DNA of 64,000 nucleotides from contig MKRJ01000014.1 of the NCBI GenBank assembly GCA_001896885.1, positions 186,001 to 250,000 of the forward strand, read 5' to 3'. Position 1 is the first letter of the stretch. Every line of letters begins with the position of its first letter. The notes below the pieces were generated by a model. That model was not told where the DNA came from. It did no database searches and saw only the letters and a program-made list of their open reading frames with translations. A program made the translations under genes and the position numbers. Of this stretch, positions 8,529 through 17,155 are shown one piece after another. Source of the stretch: Rhizobiales bacterium 65-79. GTDB taxonomy: Bacteria > Pseudomonadota > Alphaproteobacteria > Rhizobiales > Rhizobiaceae.

Positions 8529-8544
8529 GCACTAGATACGGTTC
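8529..8544 (+). promoter_or_regulatory. NrdR box 2 (degenerate)
   Basis: GCACTAGATACGGTTC matches the NrdR consensus in its left half and core. It starts exactly 31 bp after box 1, which is the three-helical-turn spacing usual for paired NrdR boxes. The spacing is the main support. Confidence 0.65.
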
Positions 8545-8548
8545 AAAT

Positions 8549-8695
8549 CCCGTCCCAAAGAATCGGACGGGACGGAGTTCCAGAATAACCCGCAGGGATT
8601 CGCCGGCGTAGCGGAAGGGCATCGACGCGTGCCTGACGCGGCAAGGCGGCGGATGTCTGCGAGACATGAAAAGCCAGCCATCCCCGGATGGCTGG
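8549..8695 (+). ncRNA. structured 5' leader of nrdJ
   Basis: The stretch between the NrdR boxes and the nrdJ start can form three hairpins: CCCGTCC/GGACGGG (8549-8571), ATGTCT/AGACAT (8653-8667) and a 10-bp stem CCAGCCATCC/GGATGGCTGG (8674-8695). None is followed by a T run, so they are not ordinary terminators. I could not identify a B12 box or other known riboswitch core. Function unknown; could be an unrecognised cis-regulatory RNA or merely a stable untranslated leader. Confidence 0.35.
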
Positions 8696-8778
8696 AAGAG
8701 GCGGGGTGCGCTTGTCGAAAAGGGCGGAAATCGTCCCCGAGAAGCGCTATATATTGACGAGGAAAAGGGACCAGGAAA

Positions 8779-11700
8779 ATGCGCATCGAGCGGCGTTTCA
8801 CCAAAGCTTCACAGTCGGCCTATGCGGAGATCGAATTCCGGAAGGCGGTGAGCGAGATCAGGAATCCGGACGGCTCGATCGTCTTCCGGCTTGCCGATAT
8901 CGACGTGCCGGCGCAGTTCTCCCAGGTCGCGACCGATGTTCTGGCGCAAAAGTATTTCCGCAAGGCCGGCGTGCCCACGCGGCTGAAAAAGGTCGAGGAG
9001 ACCTCCGTCCCCTCCTTCCTGTGGCGGTCCGTCGCCGACGAGGCTGAGCTTGCCAAGCTGCCCGAGGACGAGCGCTACGGCTCGGAGACCGACGCGCGCC
9101 AGGTCTTCGACCGGCTCGCCGGCACCTGGACCTACTGGGGCTGGAAGGGCGGCTATTTCGCTTCCGAGGAAGACGCCCGCGCCTTCCGCGACGAGCTTGC
9201 CTACATGCTCGCCACCCAGCGCGTGGCGCCGAATTCGCCGCAATGGTTCAACACCGGCCTTCATTGGGCCTATGGCATCGACGGGCCGAGCCAGGGCCAT
9301 TTCTACGTCGACCCCTTCACCGGCAAGCTGACGAAGTCGAAATCCGCCTATGAGCACCCGCAGCCGCACGCCTGCTTCATCCAGTCGGTGAGCGACGACC
9401 TCGTCAACGAGGGCGGCATCATGGATCTGTGGGTGCGCGAGGCGCGGCTCTTCAAATACGGCTCGGGCACCGGCTCCAACTTCTCCTATCTGCGCGGCGA
9501 GGGCGAGCGGCTTTCGGGCGGCGGCAAGTCGTCGGGCCTGATGAGCTTCCTAAAGATCGGCGACCGCGCCGCCGGCGCCATCAAGTCGGGCGGCACGACG
9601 CGCCGCGCCGCCAAGATGGTCGTCGTCGACATCGACCATCCCGATATCGAGCAATACATCGACTGGAAGGTGAACGAGGAACAGAAGGTCGCCTCGCTCG
9701 TCACCGGCTCCAAGATCGTCAAGAAGCATCTCGGCGAGATCATGAAGGCCTGCGTCAACTGCGAAGGCGGGTCGGCCGCCAATGGAGGCGACTGCTTCGA
9801 CCCGTCGATCAACACGGCGCTGAAGCGCGCCATCCGCGCCGCCAAGCGCGACGCCGTGCCGGAGAACTACGTCAAGCGCGTCATCCAGTTCGCGAAGCAG
9901 GGCTATACCTCGATCGAGTTCAAGACCTACGACACGGACTGGGATTCCGACGCCTACCTCACCGTCTCCGGGCAGAATTCCAACAACTCCGTCTCGCTAA
10001 AGGAGGATTTCCTGCGCGCCGTCGAGAACGATGGCGACTGGAAGCTGATCAACCGCATCGACGGCAAGGTGGCGAAGACGCTGAAGGCCCGCGACCTGTG
10101 GGAAAAGATCGGCTACGCCGCATGGGCCTCTGCCGATCCGGGCCTGCACTTCAACACGACGATGAACGACTGGCACACCTCGCCGGCCGCCGGCCCGATC
10201 CGGGCGTCGAACCCGTGCTCGGAATACATGTTCCTCGACGACACGGCCTGCAATCTCGCCTCGATCAACCTTTTGCCCTACCGCAACGCCGACGGCGCGA
10301 TCGACATCGCCGCTTACGAGCATTCGGTCCGCCTCTGGACCATCGTGCTCGAAATCTCCGTCATGATGGCGCAGTTCCCCTCGAAGGAGATCGCCCGTCT
10401 GTCCTATGAATACCGCACGCTCGGCCTCGGTTACGCCAATATCGGCGGCCTGTTGATGACCTCCGGCATCCCATACGATTCCGATGCGGGCCGTGCCATC
10501 TGTGGCGCGCTGACCGCGATCATGACCGGCACGGCCTATGCCACCTCGGCCGAGATGGCGGCCGAACTCGGCGCCTTCCCGGACTATGACCGCAACGCGG
10601 AGAACATGCTGCGCGTCATGCGCAACCACCGCCGCGCCGCCTATGGCGACTATGACGGCTACGAGAAGCTGTCGGTCAACCCGGTGCCGCTCGAGGCCGG
10701 CCATATCTGGCAGAAGGAGCTGGTCGAGCACGCGCGCGCCGCGTGGGACCGCGCGATCGAGCTTGGCGAGGAGCACGGCTTCCGCAACGCCCAGGCGACC
10801 GTCATCGCGCCGACCGGCACGATCGGGTTGGTCATGGATTGCGACACGACCGGCATCGAGCCCGATTTCGCGCTGGTGAAGTTCAAGAAGCTCGCCGGCG
10901 GCGGCTATTTCAAGATCATCAACCGCGCCGTGCCGGAGGCGCTGCGCTCGCTCGGCTATGGCGAAGCCCAGATCGCCGAGATCGAGGCCTATGCCGTCGG
11001 CCACGGCAACCTCAACCAGGCGCCCGGCATCAACCCCGGCTCGCTCAAGGCCAAGGGGTTCAGCGACGAGAAGATCGCCGCGCTCAATGCCGCGCTGAAG
11101 CAGGCCTTCGACATAAAATTCGTCTTCAACAAGTGGACGCTCAGTGAAGATTTCTGCAAGGTGGCGCTCGGCCTCACCGACGAGCAGCTTAACGACCTCT
11201 CTTTCGAGATGCTCCCGGCCCTCGGCTTCTCGAAGAAGGAGATCGAGGCCGCCAACATCCATATCTGCGGGGCGATGACGCTGGAAGGCGCGCCGCACCT
11301 CAAGGCCGAGCACCTGCCGGTGTTCGACTGCGCCAGCCCCTGCGGCAAGATCGGCAAGCGCTTCCTCTCGGTGGAGAGCCACATCCGCATGATGGCGGCG
11401 GCCCAGCCCTTCATCTCGGGGGCGATTTCCAAGACCATCAACATGCCGAACGAGGCGACGGTCGAGGATGCCAAGAACGCCTACATGCTGTCCTGGAAGC
11501 TGGCGCTGAAGGCCAACGCGCTCTACCGCGACGGCTCGAAGCTGTCGCAGCCGCTCAATGCCTCACTTCTTTCGGATGACGAGGAGGAGGCGGACGATCT
11601 GGTCGAGGAACTGATCGCCGCGCCGAGTGCCGCCCGCGCCGCCGCCGTGACGGAGAAAATCGTCGAGCGCATCATCGAGCGGCAGGTCCACTTCCGCGAC

Positions 11701-12579
11701 AAGCTGCCCAACCGCCGCAAGGGCTACACGCAGAAGGCCGTGGTCGGCGGCCACAAGGTGTACCTGCGCACGGGCGAGTTCGACGACGGGCGCCTCGGCG
11801 AGATCTTCATCGATATGCACAAGGAGGGCGCCGCCTTCCGCGCCATGATGAACAACTTCGCCATCGCCATCTCGCTCGGCCTGCAATACGGCGTGCCGCT
11901 CGAGGAATATGTGGAAGCCTTCACCTTCACCAAGTTCGAGCCGGCCGGCATGGTGCAGGGCAACGACGCCATCAAGAACGCCACCTCGATCCTCGACTAC
12001 GTGTTCCGCGAGCTGGCGGTTTCCTATCTCGGGCGCAACGACCTCGCCCATGTCGACCAGTCGGATTTTGACAAGACGGCGCTTGGCCGCGGCATCAGCG
12101 AAGGCAAGACGACGCCCTTCTCGAAGGGGCTCTACCGCGGCGCCTCGCCGGTGAAGCTGGTGACGGGCGCCGGCGGCGAGCCCAAGGGCTTCTCCGGCGG
12201 CGGAAACGTCCCTGCCCGCTCGGCGCCCACGGCGTTCTCCGGCTCCAACGTGCTGGCGCTAAAGCCGGTCGGCGACGACGCGGTGGCCTACAAGCGCGAC
12301 TACGAGGAGCGGGCGAAGGAACTGGCCGAAGAGATCGCCGACGAGAACCTGCCGGACCTCTTCGAGAGCGACGAGCCGTCGGAAGCCACCGCGCTGTTCT
12401 CCGACAAGGCCCAGGCTGACGCCTCCGCCGCCAAGGCCGTCGCCGCCGAACGCCGCCAGCAATCCCTCATGCAGGGCTACACCGGCAACATGTGCTCGGA
12501 GTGCCAGAACTATACCATGGTGCGGAACGGCACCTGCGAGAAGTGCGACACCTGCGGGGCGACGAGCGGGTGTAGCTGA
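8779..12579 (+). CDS. nrdJ: adenosylcobalamin-dependent (class II) ribonucleotide reductase
   Basis: 1266 residues, the usual length of the long NrdJ of alphaproteobacteria. It reduces ribonucleotides to deoxyribonucleotides using adenosylcobalamin to make the thiyl radical, so it works with or without oxygen. Visible signatures include the N-terminal [11 protein letters not shown], the active-site run [21 protein letters not shown] with catalytic Cys, [36 protein letters not shown], and a C-terminal cysteine cluster CSECQNY...[14 protein letters not shown] that holds redox or zinc-binding cysteines. The start at 8779 has an AGGAAAA ribosome-binding region. Upstream NrdR boxes indicate repression by NrdR when dNTPs are plentiful. 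The XRE gene begins only 11 bp after its stop. Confidence 0.97.
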   Translation: MRIERRFTKASQSAYAEIEFRKAVSEIRNPDGSIVFRLADIDVPAQFSQVATDVLAQKYFRKAGVPTRLKKVEETSVPSFLWRSVADEAELAKLPEDERYGSETDARQVFDRLAGTWTYWGWKGGYFASEEDARAFRDELAYMLATQRVAPNSPQWFNTGLHWAYGIDGPSQGHFYVDPFTGKLTKSKSAYEHPQPHACFIQSVSDDLVNEGGIMDLWVREARLFKYGSGTGSNFSYLRGEGERLSGGGKSSGLMSFLKIGDRAAGAIKSGGTTRRAAKMVVVDIDHPDIEQYIDWKVNEEQKVASLVTGSKIVKKHLGEIMKACVNCEGGSAANGGDCFDPSINTALKRAIRAAKRDAVPENYVKRVIQFAKQGYTSIEFKTYDTDWDSDAYLTVSGQNSNNSVSLKEDFLRAVENDGDWKLINRIDGKVAKTLKARDLWEKIGYAAWASADPGLHFNTTMNDWHTSPAAGPIRASNPCSEYMFLDDTACNLASINLLPYRNADGAIDIAAYEHSVRLWTIVLEISVMMAQFPSKEIARLSYEYRTLGLGYANIGGLLMTSGIPYDSDAGRAICGALTAIMTGTAYATSAEMAAELGAFPDYDRNAENMLRVMRNHRRAAYGDYDGYEKLSVNPVPLEAGHIWQKELVEHARAAWDRAIELGEEHGFRNAQATVIAPTGTIGLVMDCDTTGIEPDFALVKFKKLAGGGYFKIINRAVPEALRSLGYGEAQIAEIEAYAVGHGNLNQAPGINPGSLKAKGFSDEKIAALNAALKQAFDIKFVFNKWTLSEDFCKVALGLTDEQLNDLSFEMLPALGFSKKEIEAANIHICGAMTLEGAPHLKAEHLPVFDCASPCGKIGKRFLSVESHIRMMAAAQPFISGAISKTINMPNEATVEDAKNAYMLSWKLALKANALYRDGSKLSQPLNASLLSDDEEEADDLVEELIAAPSAARAAAVTEKIVERIIERQVHFRDKLPNRRKGYTQKAVVGGHKVYLRTGEFDDGRLGEIFIDMHKEGAAFRAMMNNFAIAISLGLQYGVPLEEYVEAFTFTKFEPAGMVQGNDAIKNATSILDYVFRELAVSYLGRNDLAHVDQSDFDKTALGRGISEGKTTPFSKGLYRGASPVKLVTGAGGEPKGFSGGGNVPARSAPTAFSGSNVLALKPVGDDAVAYKRDYEERAKELAEEIADENLPDLFESDEPSEATALFSDKAQADASAAKAVAAERRQQSLMQGYTGNMCSECQNYTMVRNGTCEKCDTCGATSGCS

Positions 12580-12590
12580 AGGGACGTGCG

Positions 12591-12878
12591 ATGGACACGA
12601 TTATGGCCTACTCGCTGTCGCCGTTTGGTCAGCTGTGTTTTGACGGTCGCATGGCGATGACCATGACCAAGCGAGAGCTTGCTAAGATGATTGGCACAAG
12701 CCCGTTGGAAGTGTCCCGCATTGAGCGCGGGGAAAAAGAACCTTCGGCCCATTACGTCGTGCTTGTGATGGGGATTCTTGGCTTGGATCAGTTGGAGGTC
12801 GAAGCTGCCCTCTCAACTCCAGAGAGCCCATATAAGCTTACTCGTATTGCGCAACCTCAATATGGAGCACAGCAATGA
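12591..12878 (+). CDS. XRE-family small helix-turn-helix regulator
   Basis: 95 residues with one HTH of the XRE type: MTKRELAKMIGTSPLEVSRIERGEKEPSAHYVVLVMGILGLD. It overlaps the following ImmA/IrrE-type peptidase by 4 bp (ATGA), so the two are coupled. Base composition is noticeably more AT-rich than the surrounding genes, pointing to acquisition by transfer. Likely role: a DNA-binding repressor whose activity is controlled by the partner peptidase, as in ImmR/ImmA or DdrO/IrrE pairs. A second in-frame ATG at codon 5 is an alternative start. Confidence 0.78.
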   Translation: MDTIMAYSLSPFGQLCFDGRMAMTMTKRELAKMIGTSPLEVSRIERGEKEPSAHYVVLVMGILGLDQLEVEAALSTPESPYKLTRIAQPQYGAQQ

Positions 12879-13579
12879 AGGCGGTCTATGCTGGCACCGG
12901 GGCATCCGCACATAAGCTCAACTTATTGGCGCAATGGGTACGGGAAACGGTGGCCCAATGTAAAAATGGGAAGATTGACGTTATTCGGTTTATAGAAATT
13001 GACATCCCAAACATAGTTCCCGGCTTCTACGTCCATGTAGAAGATGACGACAAGATGAAAGGGGTTCGTGCTTTCATATCCGATGATCCTCTGGGCATGG
13101 TCGTCTCTGAAAGTATATATGAAAGCGCATCCAATGGCTGCATGTTTTCCATGGAGATAATACTTCATGAAATTGGCCATCTATTTCTTCATCACCAGTA
13201 TAGCTCGCTCTCATTGCAGAGTCATGCTGGATCATACGCGGCGCGAATAAAAGACACAGGCACTGCAAACGACGCAGAATGGCAGGCAACGACATTCGCA
13301 TTGTGCGTACTTTATCCGTACTCAGAGCTACGGATGTGCAAAAATAATGAAGAAATCATGTTGCGATTTGAAGTTACACGTAAGCAAGCTGAGAGAGCCA
13401 AGCGCCATGCTGACCGCCTAAACAAGCGGGAACTTAGTCGTGTCTTTGACACAGAGCAGAGATGGCTATCACAGGTTTTCCGCTCTCTCCCGCAAAACGG
13501 CAAAGCGACAACGGAAAGCCATGGGCCTAGCGAACAGCTAAGTCTGTTTAAGGCACGTCAAACGATTAATCTTTCATAG
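12875..13579 (+). CDS. ImmA/IrrE family metallopeptidase
   Basis: 234 residues. The zinc-peptidase motif HEIGH is at 98-102 (IILHEIGHLFLHH) and a glutamate of the family's third-ligand segment is at 135 (AEWQATTFALCVLYP). Such peptidases cleave a partner XRE repressor, here most likely the product of the overlapping upstream gene. The C-terminus carries QLSLF at 221-225, a good match to the beta sliding-clamp binding pentapeptide QL(S/D)LF, followed by nine residues. AT-rich and unlike its neighbours in codon use, so probably acquired together with the XRE gene. What signal activates it, and which genes the pair controls, cannot be told from the sequence. Confidence 0.8.
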   Translation: MKAVYAGTGASAHKLNLLAQWVRETVAQCKNGKIDVIRFIEIDIPNIVPGFYVHVEDDDKMKGVRAFISDDPLGMVVSESIYESASNGCMFSMEIILHEIGHLFLHHQYSSLSLQSHAGSYAARIKDTGTANDAEWQATTFALCVLYPYSELRMCKNNEEIMLRFEVTRKQAERAKRHADRLNKRELSRVFDTEQRWLSQVFRSLPQNGKATTESHGPSEQLSLFKARQTINLS

Positions 13580-13657
13580 GGCCTATTAAAGACAGAAATT
13601 TCCCAAACGCGGCGAAACGGCTCGATGTCGCGAGCGAGCCCATCCAGCCGCGCCATC

Positions 13658-13965
13658 CACCCCTCACCAAGTTCGCCCGACGGTTCGGCTACGCCTCACC
13701 GGGGCTTCCTATCCTCTCCCACAAGGGGCGAGGAAGGGAAGACGCTGCCCTTGTTGCCAATCGCCCACGTAGGAGACTTGCCGAGGCGGAGGCGCAACGC
13801 TCCCCATTCTCCCCTTGTGGGAGAAGGTGTCGCCCCTATCTTGCGAAGCAAGGGCGGAATAGGCGGCGGATGAGGGGTACTCCAGCTTGGCGAACACCCC
13901 TCATCCGTCTCGGCGCTGCGCGCCGATCCACCTTCTCCCACAAGGGGAGAAGGAAGGGGCGCTTC
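13658..13965. repeat. composite palindromic repeat, family D
   Basis: Gene-free stretch made of two related elements back to back. The first (about 13658-13876) runs from CCCCTCACC to GGTGAGGGG-like ends with inner CTCTCCCACAAGGGG and CTCCCCTTGTGGGAGAAGG; the second (about 13896-13965) repeats CCCCTCATCCG...CTTCTCCCACAAGGGGAGAAGG. They separate the AT-rich XRE/ImmA pair from the GIY-YIG gene. Confidence 0.7.
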
Positions 13966-14034
13966 ACCGCCACGGCTGCAAGCTCGCATCTCGCACATAG
14001 GCGATGATGCTGTCACAGACGCCGTCGCCAGCAC

Positions 14035-14322
14035 CTACCAGCTCAACCCGACGAACAGCTCGTTCCATTCGGGATTGGTCTTCTCGATCAGATCGATCTT
14101 CCACTGCCGCAGCCAGCGTTTCAGCGATTTCTCGCGCTGGATGGCGTCGCGTATGTCGAAATGCTCTTCGTACCAGACCAGCCGTTGGACACCGTAACGC
14201 GCGGTGAAGCGGGAACCTTGCCCGGACTTGTGTTCAGGGATACGCCGCGCCAGGTCATTGGTGACGCCGATATAGATCGTACCGCGCTTCTGGCTGGCGG
14301 TCATGTAGACATATCCGGTCAT
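14035..14322 (-). CDS. GIY-YIG nuclease superfamily protein (UPF0213 type)
   Basis: 95 residues with the GIY-YIG core near the N-terminus: GYVYMTAS...GTIYIGVTNDLARRIPEHKSG, with the Arg of the family segment, then FTARYGVQRLVWYEEH and AIQREKSLKRWLRQWKIDLIE. Proteins of this UPF0213 type are small stand-alone GIY-YIG domains; some are thought to act on DNA structures but no firm role is known. It is monocistronic, flanked by a repeat element on one side and 117 bp before a GST gene. Confidence 0.85.
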   Translation of the reverse strand: MTGYVYMTASQKRGTIYIGVTNDLARRIPEHKSGQGSRFTARYGVQRLVWYEEHFDIRDAIQREKSLKRWLRQWKIDLIEKTNPEWNELFVGLSW

Positions 14323-14439
14323 CGTCGCAGATTCGACGAAGGCAGCTTGGGAAACATGCTCCTTGCCTCGAGAGCAGCGGTGTCCCCGCTCTTCGTCGCC
14401 CCGGGCGAAGTCGAGTGCAGTGACCAGAGACTGTCGGAC

Positions 14440-15099
14440 CTACGTCTGAGCCTTCCCACTTCCTTCAAACACCGCGAACTGATCCGCGAAGGCGCGCTTG
14501 TACGCCGGCCGCGCCTCGCCGCGCGCCACATAGGCCGAGAGCGTCGGATATTCCTCCAGGATTCCCGAGCTGCCGAGGCGGCGCAGCACCGTCACCATCA
14601 GGAGATCGCCGGCACTGAAGGTTCCGTCCAGCCACTCGGCGTCGCCGAGCCGGCGCGAAAGGTCGGTGAGCCGGGTGCGGATGCTCTTGTCGAGGGTTCG
14701 CAGGCGCTGTTCGTACCACGGCTCGCCCTTCTCCAGGATCGTGGCGATGCTGCGCTCGAAGATCGGCGGCTCCACCGTATTGAGCGCGGCGAACATCCAG
14801 GCGATCGCCCGCGCCCGGCCGTTCGTATCACGCGGCAGCAGGCCGTCATGGCGCTCCGCGATGTGGAGCACGATCGCGCCCGATTCGAAGAGGACGAGAT
14901 CGGCCTCCTCATAAGTCGGGATCTGCCCGAAAGGATGGCGTGCGCGGTGCTCGGCTTCCTTCATCGCGGCGAACGAGACGAGACGGACCTCGTAGGGCTG
15001 CCCCACTTCCTCGAGCGCCCAGCGAACGCGCATGTCACGCGCCAGTCCCTTGCCGCCGTCGGGCGACCGTTCGAAAGCGGTGATGGTGGGGGTCGTCAT
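14440..15099 (-). CDS. glutathione S-transferase family protein
   Basis: 219 residues in the GST layout: thioredoxin-like N-terminal domain with RVRWALEEVGQPYEVRLVSF and the cis-proline segment FGQIPTYEEADLVLFESGAIVLHIAE (E-S-G-A-I is the glutathione-gamma-glutamyl contact), then an alpha-helical C-terminal domain with FSAGDLLMVTVLRRL, the N-capping-box/hydrophobic-staple region. Cytosolic; probably a detoxification enzyme of unknown substrate. About 200 bp of gene-free sequence lies upstream (15100-15296), where I see nothing certain. Confidence 0.85.
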   Translation of the reverse strand: MTTPTITAFERSPDGGKGLARDMRVRWALEEVGQPYEVRLVSFAAMKEAEHRARHPFGQIPTYEEADLVLFESGAIVLHIAERHDGLLPRDTNGRARAIAWMFAALNTVEPPIFERSIATILEKGEPWYEQRLRTLDKSIRTRLTDLSRRLGDAEWLDGTFSAGDLLMVTVLRRLGSSGILEEYPTLSAYVARGEARPAYKRAFADQFAVFEGSGKAQT

Positions 15100-15296
15100 G
15101 CCGTCCTCCTGCGAGGGCCCTGGGGGCCGGTTGCCCTCCCCTCAGTCCATGGACGAACGGCTGGGCCGGAATCCTACAGTCGCCGGGCGGAAAGACGTCG
15201 CTGGTCGAGACCGCGCGATATTCGTCTCCCAGTTGCGAGAAAAGCGGCCTCAACGCCTGACGAAGCCAGGCCGGCCATGATCGAAGCGGGCGAAAG

Positions 15297-15488
15297 TCAG
15301 TGGGCGCGGTCTCGCGACCGGCGCGCCGCCAGCGCCTTCTGCAGCTCGAGCGCAAGCTCCTGAAGACGAACGGGAACGGGCTCCGCCTCTATCGCCAGGA
15401 GGATACGGGCGATCTCCTCATCCAGCGGTTCTGCGGCGGTGTGCTCGATGGATACGGTTTCTGCGACCTCCGAACGGAAGCTTGCCAT
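15297..15488 (-). CDS. small NepR-like protein (possible anti-sigma factor)
   Basis: 63 residues. The central helix-turn pattern LDEEIARILLAIEAEPVPVRLQEL resembles the conserved NepR core, in which an I-x-x-x-L helix is followed by EPVPxR(F/L). NepR binds and blocks the general stress sigma factor EcfG and is released by PhyR. The resemblance rests on this short motif only. It sits at the edge of a cluster with EcfG-type promoters, which makes the reading more attractive, but no phyR or ecfG gene is in the window. Confidence 0.45.
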   Translation of the reverse strand: MASFRSEVAETVSIEHTAAEPLDEEIARILLAIEAEPVPVRLQELALELQKALAARRSRDRAH

Positions 15489-15738
15489 GCCAAGCCCTTA
15501 GCATCTGATGTTCCCTTCGCGACAGACATGAGCGACGGCGCGCCCATATGCAAGAGGCTTCAAGACAAGAACTGTTTAATTCCGTTGCAATTACAGCCTT
15601 GTAGCTCGCATTGTTGCTTCCCGGCCTCTATTCCGGCGTGCGACGGGATCGCGACAGCGGCGGCGAGCGCCGGCCAAGACGGGAATGCGCCGGCTGCGAA
15701 GAGGGGCCGAACCGCGATCGTTCGACCCCTCCCTTCTC

Positions 15739-15776
15739 GGATGGAGATCATGTGGGAGGAAACACGATCTCCATCC
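15739..15776. repeat. inverted repeat with an 11-bp perfect stem
   Basis: GGATGGAGATC and its reverse complement GATCTCCATCC flank a 16-base loop. It lies in the gene-poor stretch 15489-16035. There is no T run, so it does not look like an intrinsic terminator; a regulator operator is possible. Confidence 0.5.
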
Positions 15777-15814
15777 CGCCCCGAACCACCGGTCGATCGT
15801 TATGTTCCAGATGA

Positions 15815-15964
15815 CTAAAGAGCCGCTCTAGACGGCAGCGCCAGGGTCAGCAGCACCACCAATGCGAAGCCGGTCAGCCAGGCATGCCGCTTCGGCGGCC
15901 TGTCCTGCCTGGGCGTTATAAGGGTTCTCCAATCCGGCCTGATCCCCGGCGCATCTATGGGCAG
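15815..15964 (-). CDS. possible small single-pass membrane protein
   Basis: A short frame too small for routine calling. Its end reads RHAWLTGFALVVLLTLALPSRAAL, one good membrane-spanning helix after a basic stretch (RQDRPPKRHAW). The only possible start is a CTG at 15964 (MPIDAPGIRPDW if used) without a clear ribosome-binding site, and an in-frame stop lies just above. It may be a true membrane microprotein or chance. Nothing else was identified in 15489-16035 apart from this and the inverted repeat. Confidence 0.25.
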   Translation of the reverse strand: MPIDAPGIRPDWRTLITPRQDRPPKRHAWLTGFALVVLLTLALPSRAAL

Positions 15965-16035
15965 TGAGGAGACGGTGCCATGCCGCTACAGGAGCCGGCC
16001 GGTCATCGGGAATCCGCGTTGAACTATTGCCGCGA

Positions 16036-16268
16036 TCAGGCCCTGTCGCGGACGCCGGTCGTTCCGGACTTTTCGGCGCAGTGGGCGCAGCAATAGATCA
16101 CGTCATCCTGCTCGACGCCGTGCCCGATGACGCGGCACCCGCAATTCGGACATGTGGGCGCCAGCTTCTGGATGGCACATTCGAAGCTGTCGAAGTGTAA
16201 GTCTCGCCTTCCAGCGAGACCTCAAAGGACTTGTCGTAGGAATTTCCGCATTGATCGCATTGCGCCAT
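16036..16268 (-). pseudogene. frameshifted small zinc-ribbon/metallothionein-like protein gene
   Basis: From ATG 16268 (with GGAGGAA upstream) the frame reads MAQCDQCGNSYDKSFEVSLE and then loses the family pattern near position 16195. A shift of one base restores FDSFECAIQKLAPTCPNCG, then RVIGHGVEQDD, YCCAHCAEKSG and a stop at 16036. The restored product (about 77 residues) has four Cys-x-x-Cys-type pairs and matches the small prokaryotic metallothionein-like proteins widespread in rhizobia. A single missing base explains the break. It is either a recent pseudogene or a sequencing error. Confidence 0.75.
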
Positions 16269-16381
16269 GGGGTTCCTCCTTCGCGATTGGCGGCCCCCCG
16301 AGACGAGCGCCGCCGGGCAGAGATTTGGCCCCGGACGAGGCCGCTATTCGATGTCGTTCTGGTTTTTGGGCAGGCGTCGTG

Positions 16382-16708
16382 TCAGGCGGACGCTTCCAGT
16401 CGAGTTCGCTGCGATGGAGCTTGGACGACGGCGGCGTCTTCCTCTTCCAGGCGCGATTCCACCAGTTGGATCACCGACGACCATAGCTGCTGGACGGATT
16501 GAACTGCCCTCACGGTGGTCCGGTCGGCGCCCCTCAATTCCATCTCCACCAGCAATTCGTCGGTAGCGACCGCTCGCTGGATCAGGAATCGCGCCAGACA
16601 CTCCAGATGACGGCGGCGGATCGCCGGGTGGTTAAGAACCTTGGGCACTCGATGCGCCAGTTTGGCCGCAAGTGCCGCATGTGCGACCAGGCTTTCCGAC
16701 AGGTCCAT
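16382..16708 (-). CDS. hypothetical helical protein in stress-gene cluster
   Basis: 108 residues, mostly alpha-helical and highly charged at the end (ESRLEEEDAAVV). Start chosen at ATG 16708 because GGAGG lies 9 bases upstream; the frame remains open further up but without a ribosome-binding site. An EcfG-type promoter (16739-16763) ends about 30 bp before it. Central stretch HRVPKVLNHPAIRRRHLECLARFLIQRAV suggests a helical bundle. No family recognised; the promoter suggests a general-stress-induced gene. Confidence 0.6.
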   Translation of the reverse strand: MDLSESLVAHAALAAKLAHRVPKVLNHPAIRRRHLECLARFLIQRAVATDELLVEMELRGADRTTVRAVQSVQQLWSSVIQLVESRLEEEDAAVVQAPSQRTRLEASA

Positions 16709-16738
16709 CGCTTCCACGACCTCCGACGATTTTCGCCA

Positions 16739-16763
16739 AACTCGCCAGATTCCATTTTGTTCC
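16739..16763 (-). promoter_or_regulatory. EcfG/RpoE2-type promoter
   Basis: On the minus strand GGAAC, 18 bp, TT (GGAAC at 16763-16759, GTT ending at 16739), the pattern known for general stress sigma factors of Rhizobiales. It stands 31 bp above the start of the 108-residue protein gene. Confidence 0.6.
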
Positions 16764-16805
16764 GATATGAATCCCCGGCGAGGGCTGCCGAGCCGCAGGC
16801 CGGCA

Positions 16806-17066
16806 TCACGCCTCACGGGACGACCCCGCCAGGACAAGGCGGCCGACGATCTCCTCGCCGAGCCCCCTGCCGAACGCCACACGCTCGGCCATCGGCAGGT
16901 CTCTCGCGATGATCGTGCCCGCATAGGTATGGCCCTCGATCGTGAGTTCCGTGCAATAGACCACCTCCCGGGCGGCAAGCAGGTTCTTGTAGGAATCCGG
17001 GAAGCTGTTCAGGTCGTCGAATTCGATCCCGTCCGCGACCCCCCTCGAAGGGTTGATTTGGGTCAT
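16806..17066 (-). CDS. hypothetical protein
   Basis: 86 residues from ATG 17066, which has GGAGA just upstream; an ATG 12 bases higher lacks one. The sequence (GIEFDDLNSFPDSYKNLLAAREVVYCTELTIEGHTYAGTIIARDLPMAERVAFG) looks like a compact folded protein with a beta-strand-rich middle. No family recognised. A weaker EcfG-type promoter lies at 17156-17180. Confidence 0.55.
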   Translation of the reverse strand: MTQINPSRGVADGIEFDDLNSFPDSYKNLLAAREVVYCTELTIEGHTYAGTIIARDLPMAERVAFGRGLGEEIVGRLVLAGSSREA

Positions 17067-17155
17067 TGTGCTCTCCATGCTGTGCAGGCGGCGTGCCGGC
17101 AGCCTCCCTTCCGGCGTTCGCGGCCCATCGCGTGTTCATCGACCATCAACAGCCT

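Noticed and set aside
8529-8565. GGTTCAAATCCCGTCC looks like the T-arm and 3' end of a tRNA
   Set aside because: The T-stem does not pair beyond two bases, there is no acceptor partner, anticodon arm or CCA, and the position is explained by NrdR box 2 at the correct 31-bp spacing.
8329-8667. 112-codon minus-strand ORF across the NrdR boxes
   Set aside because: No domain, no ribosome-binding site, and it covers operators and leader hairpins of nrdJ.
8545-8778. Cobalamin riboswitch upstream of the B12-dependent nrdJ
   Set aside because: No B12 box (AGCCAGGAGACCTGCC-like) or other conserved core could be found by eye; a covariance-model search would decide.
13658-13965. CRISPR-like repeated units
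   Set aside because: The units are inverted and mosaic, not evenly spaced direct repeats with unique spacers; no cas genes are nearby.
15492-15514. GGAAC site before the NepR-like gene as an EcfG-type promoter
   Set aside because: The TT lies at N16 rather than N18-19, and it would place the start inside or directly at the ATG.
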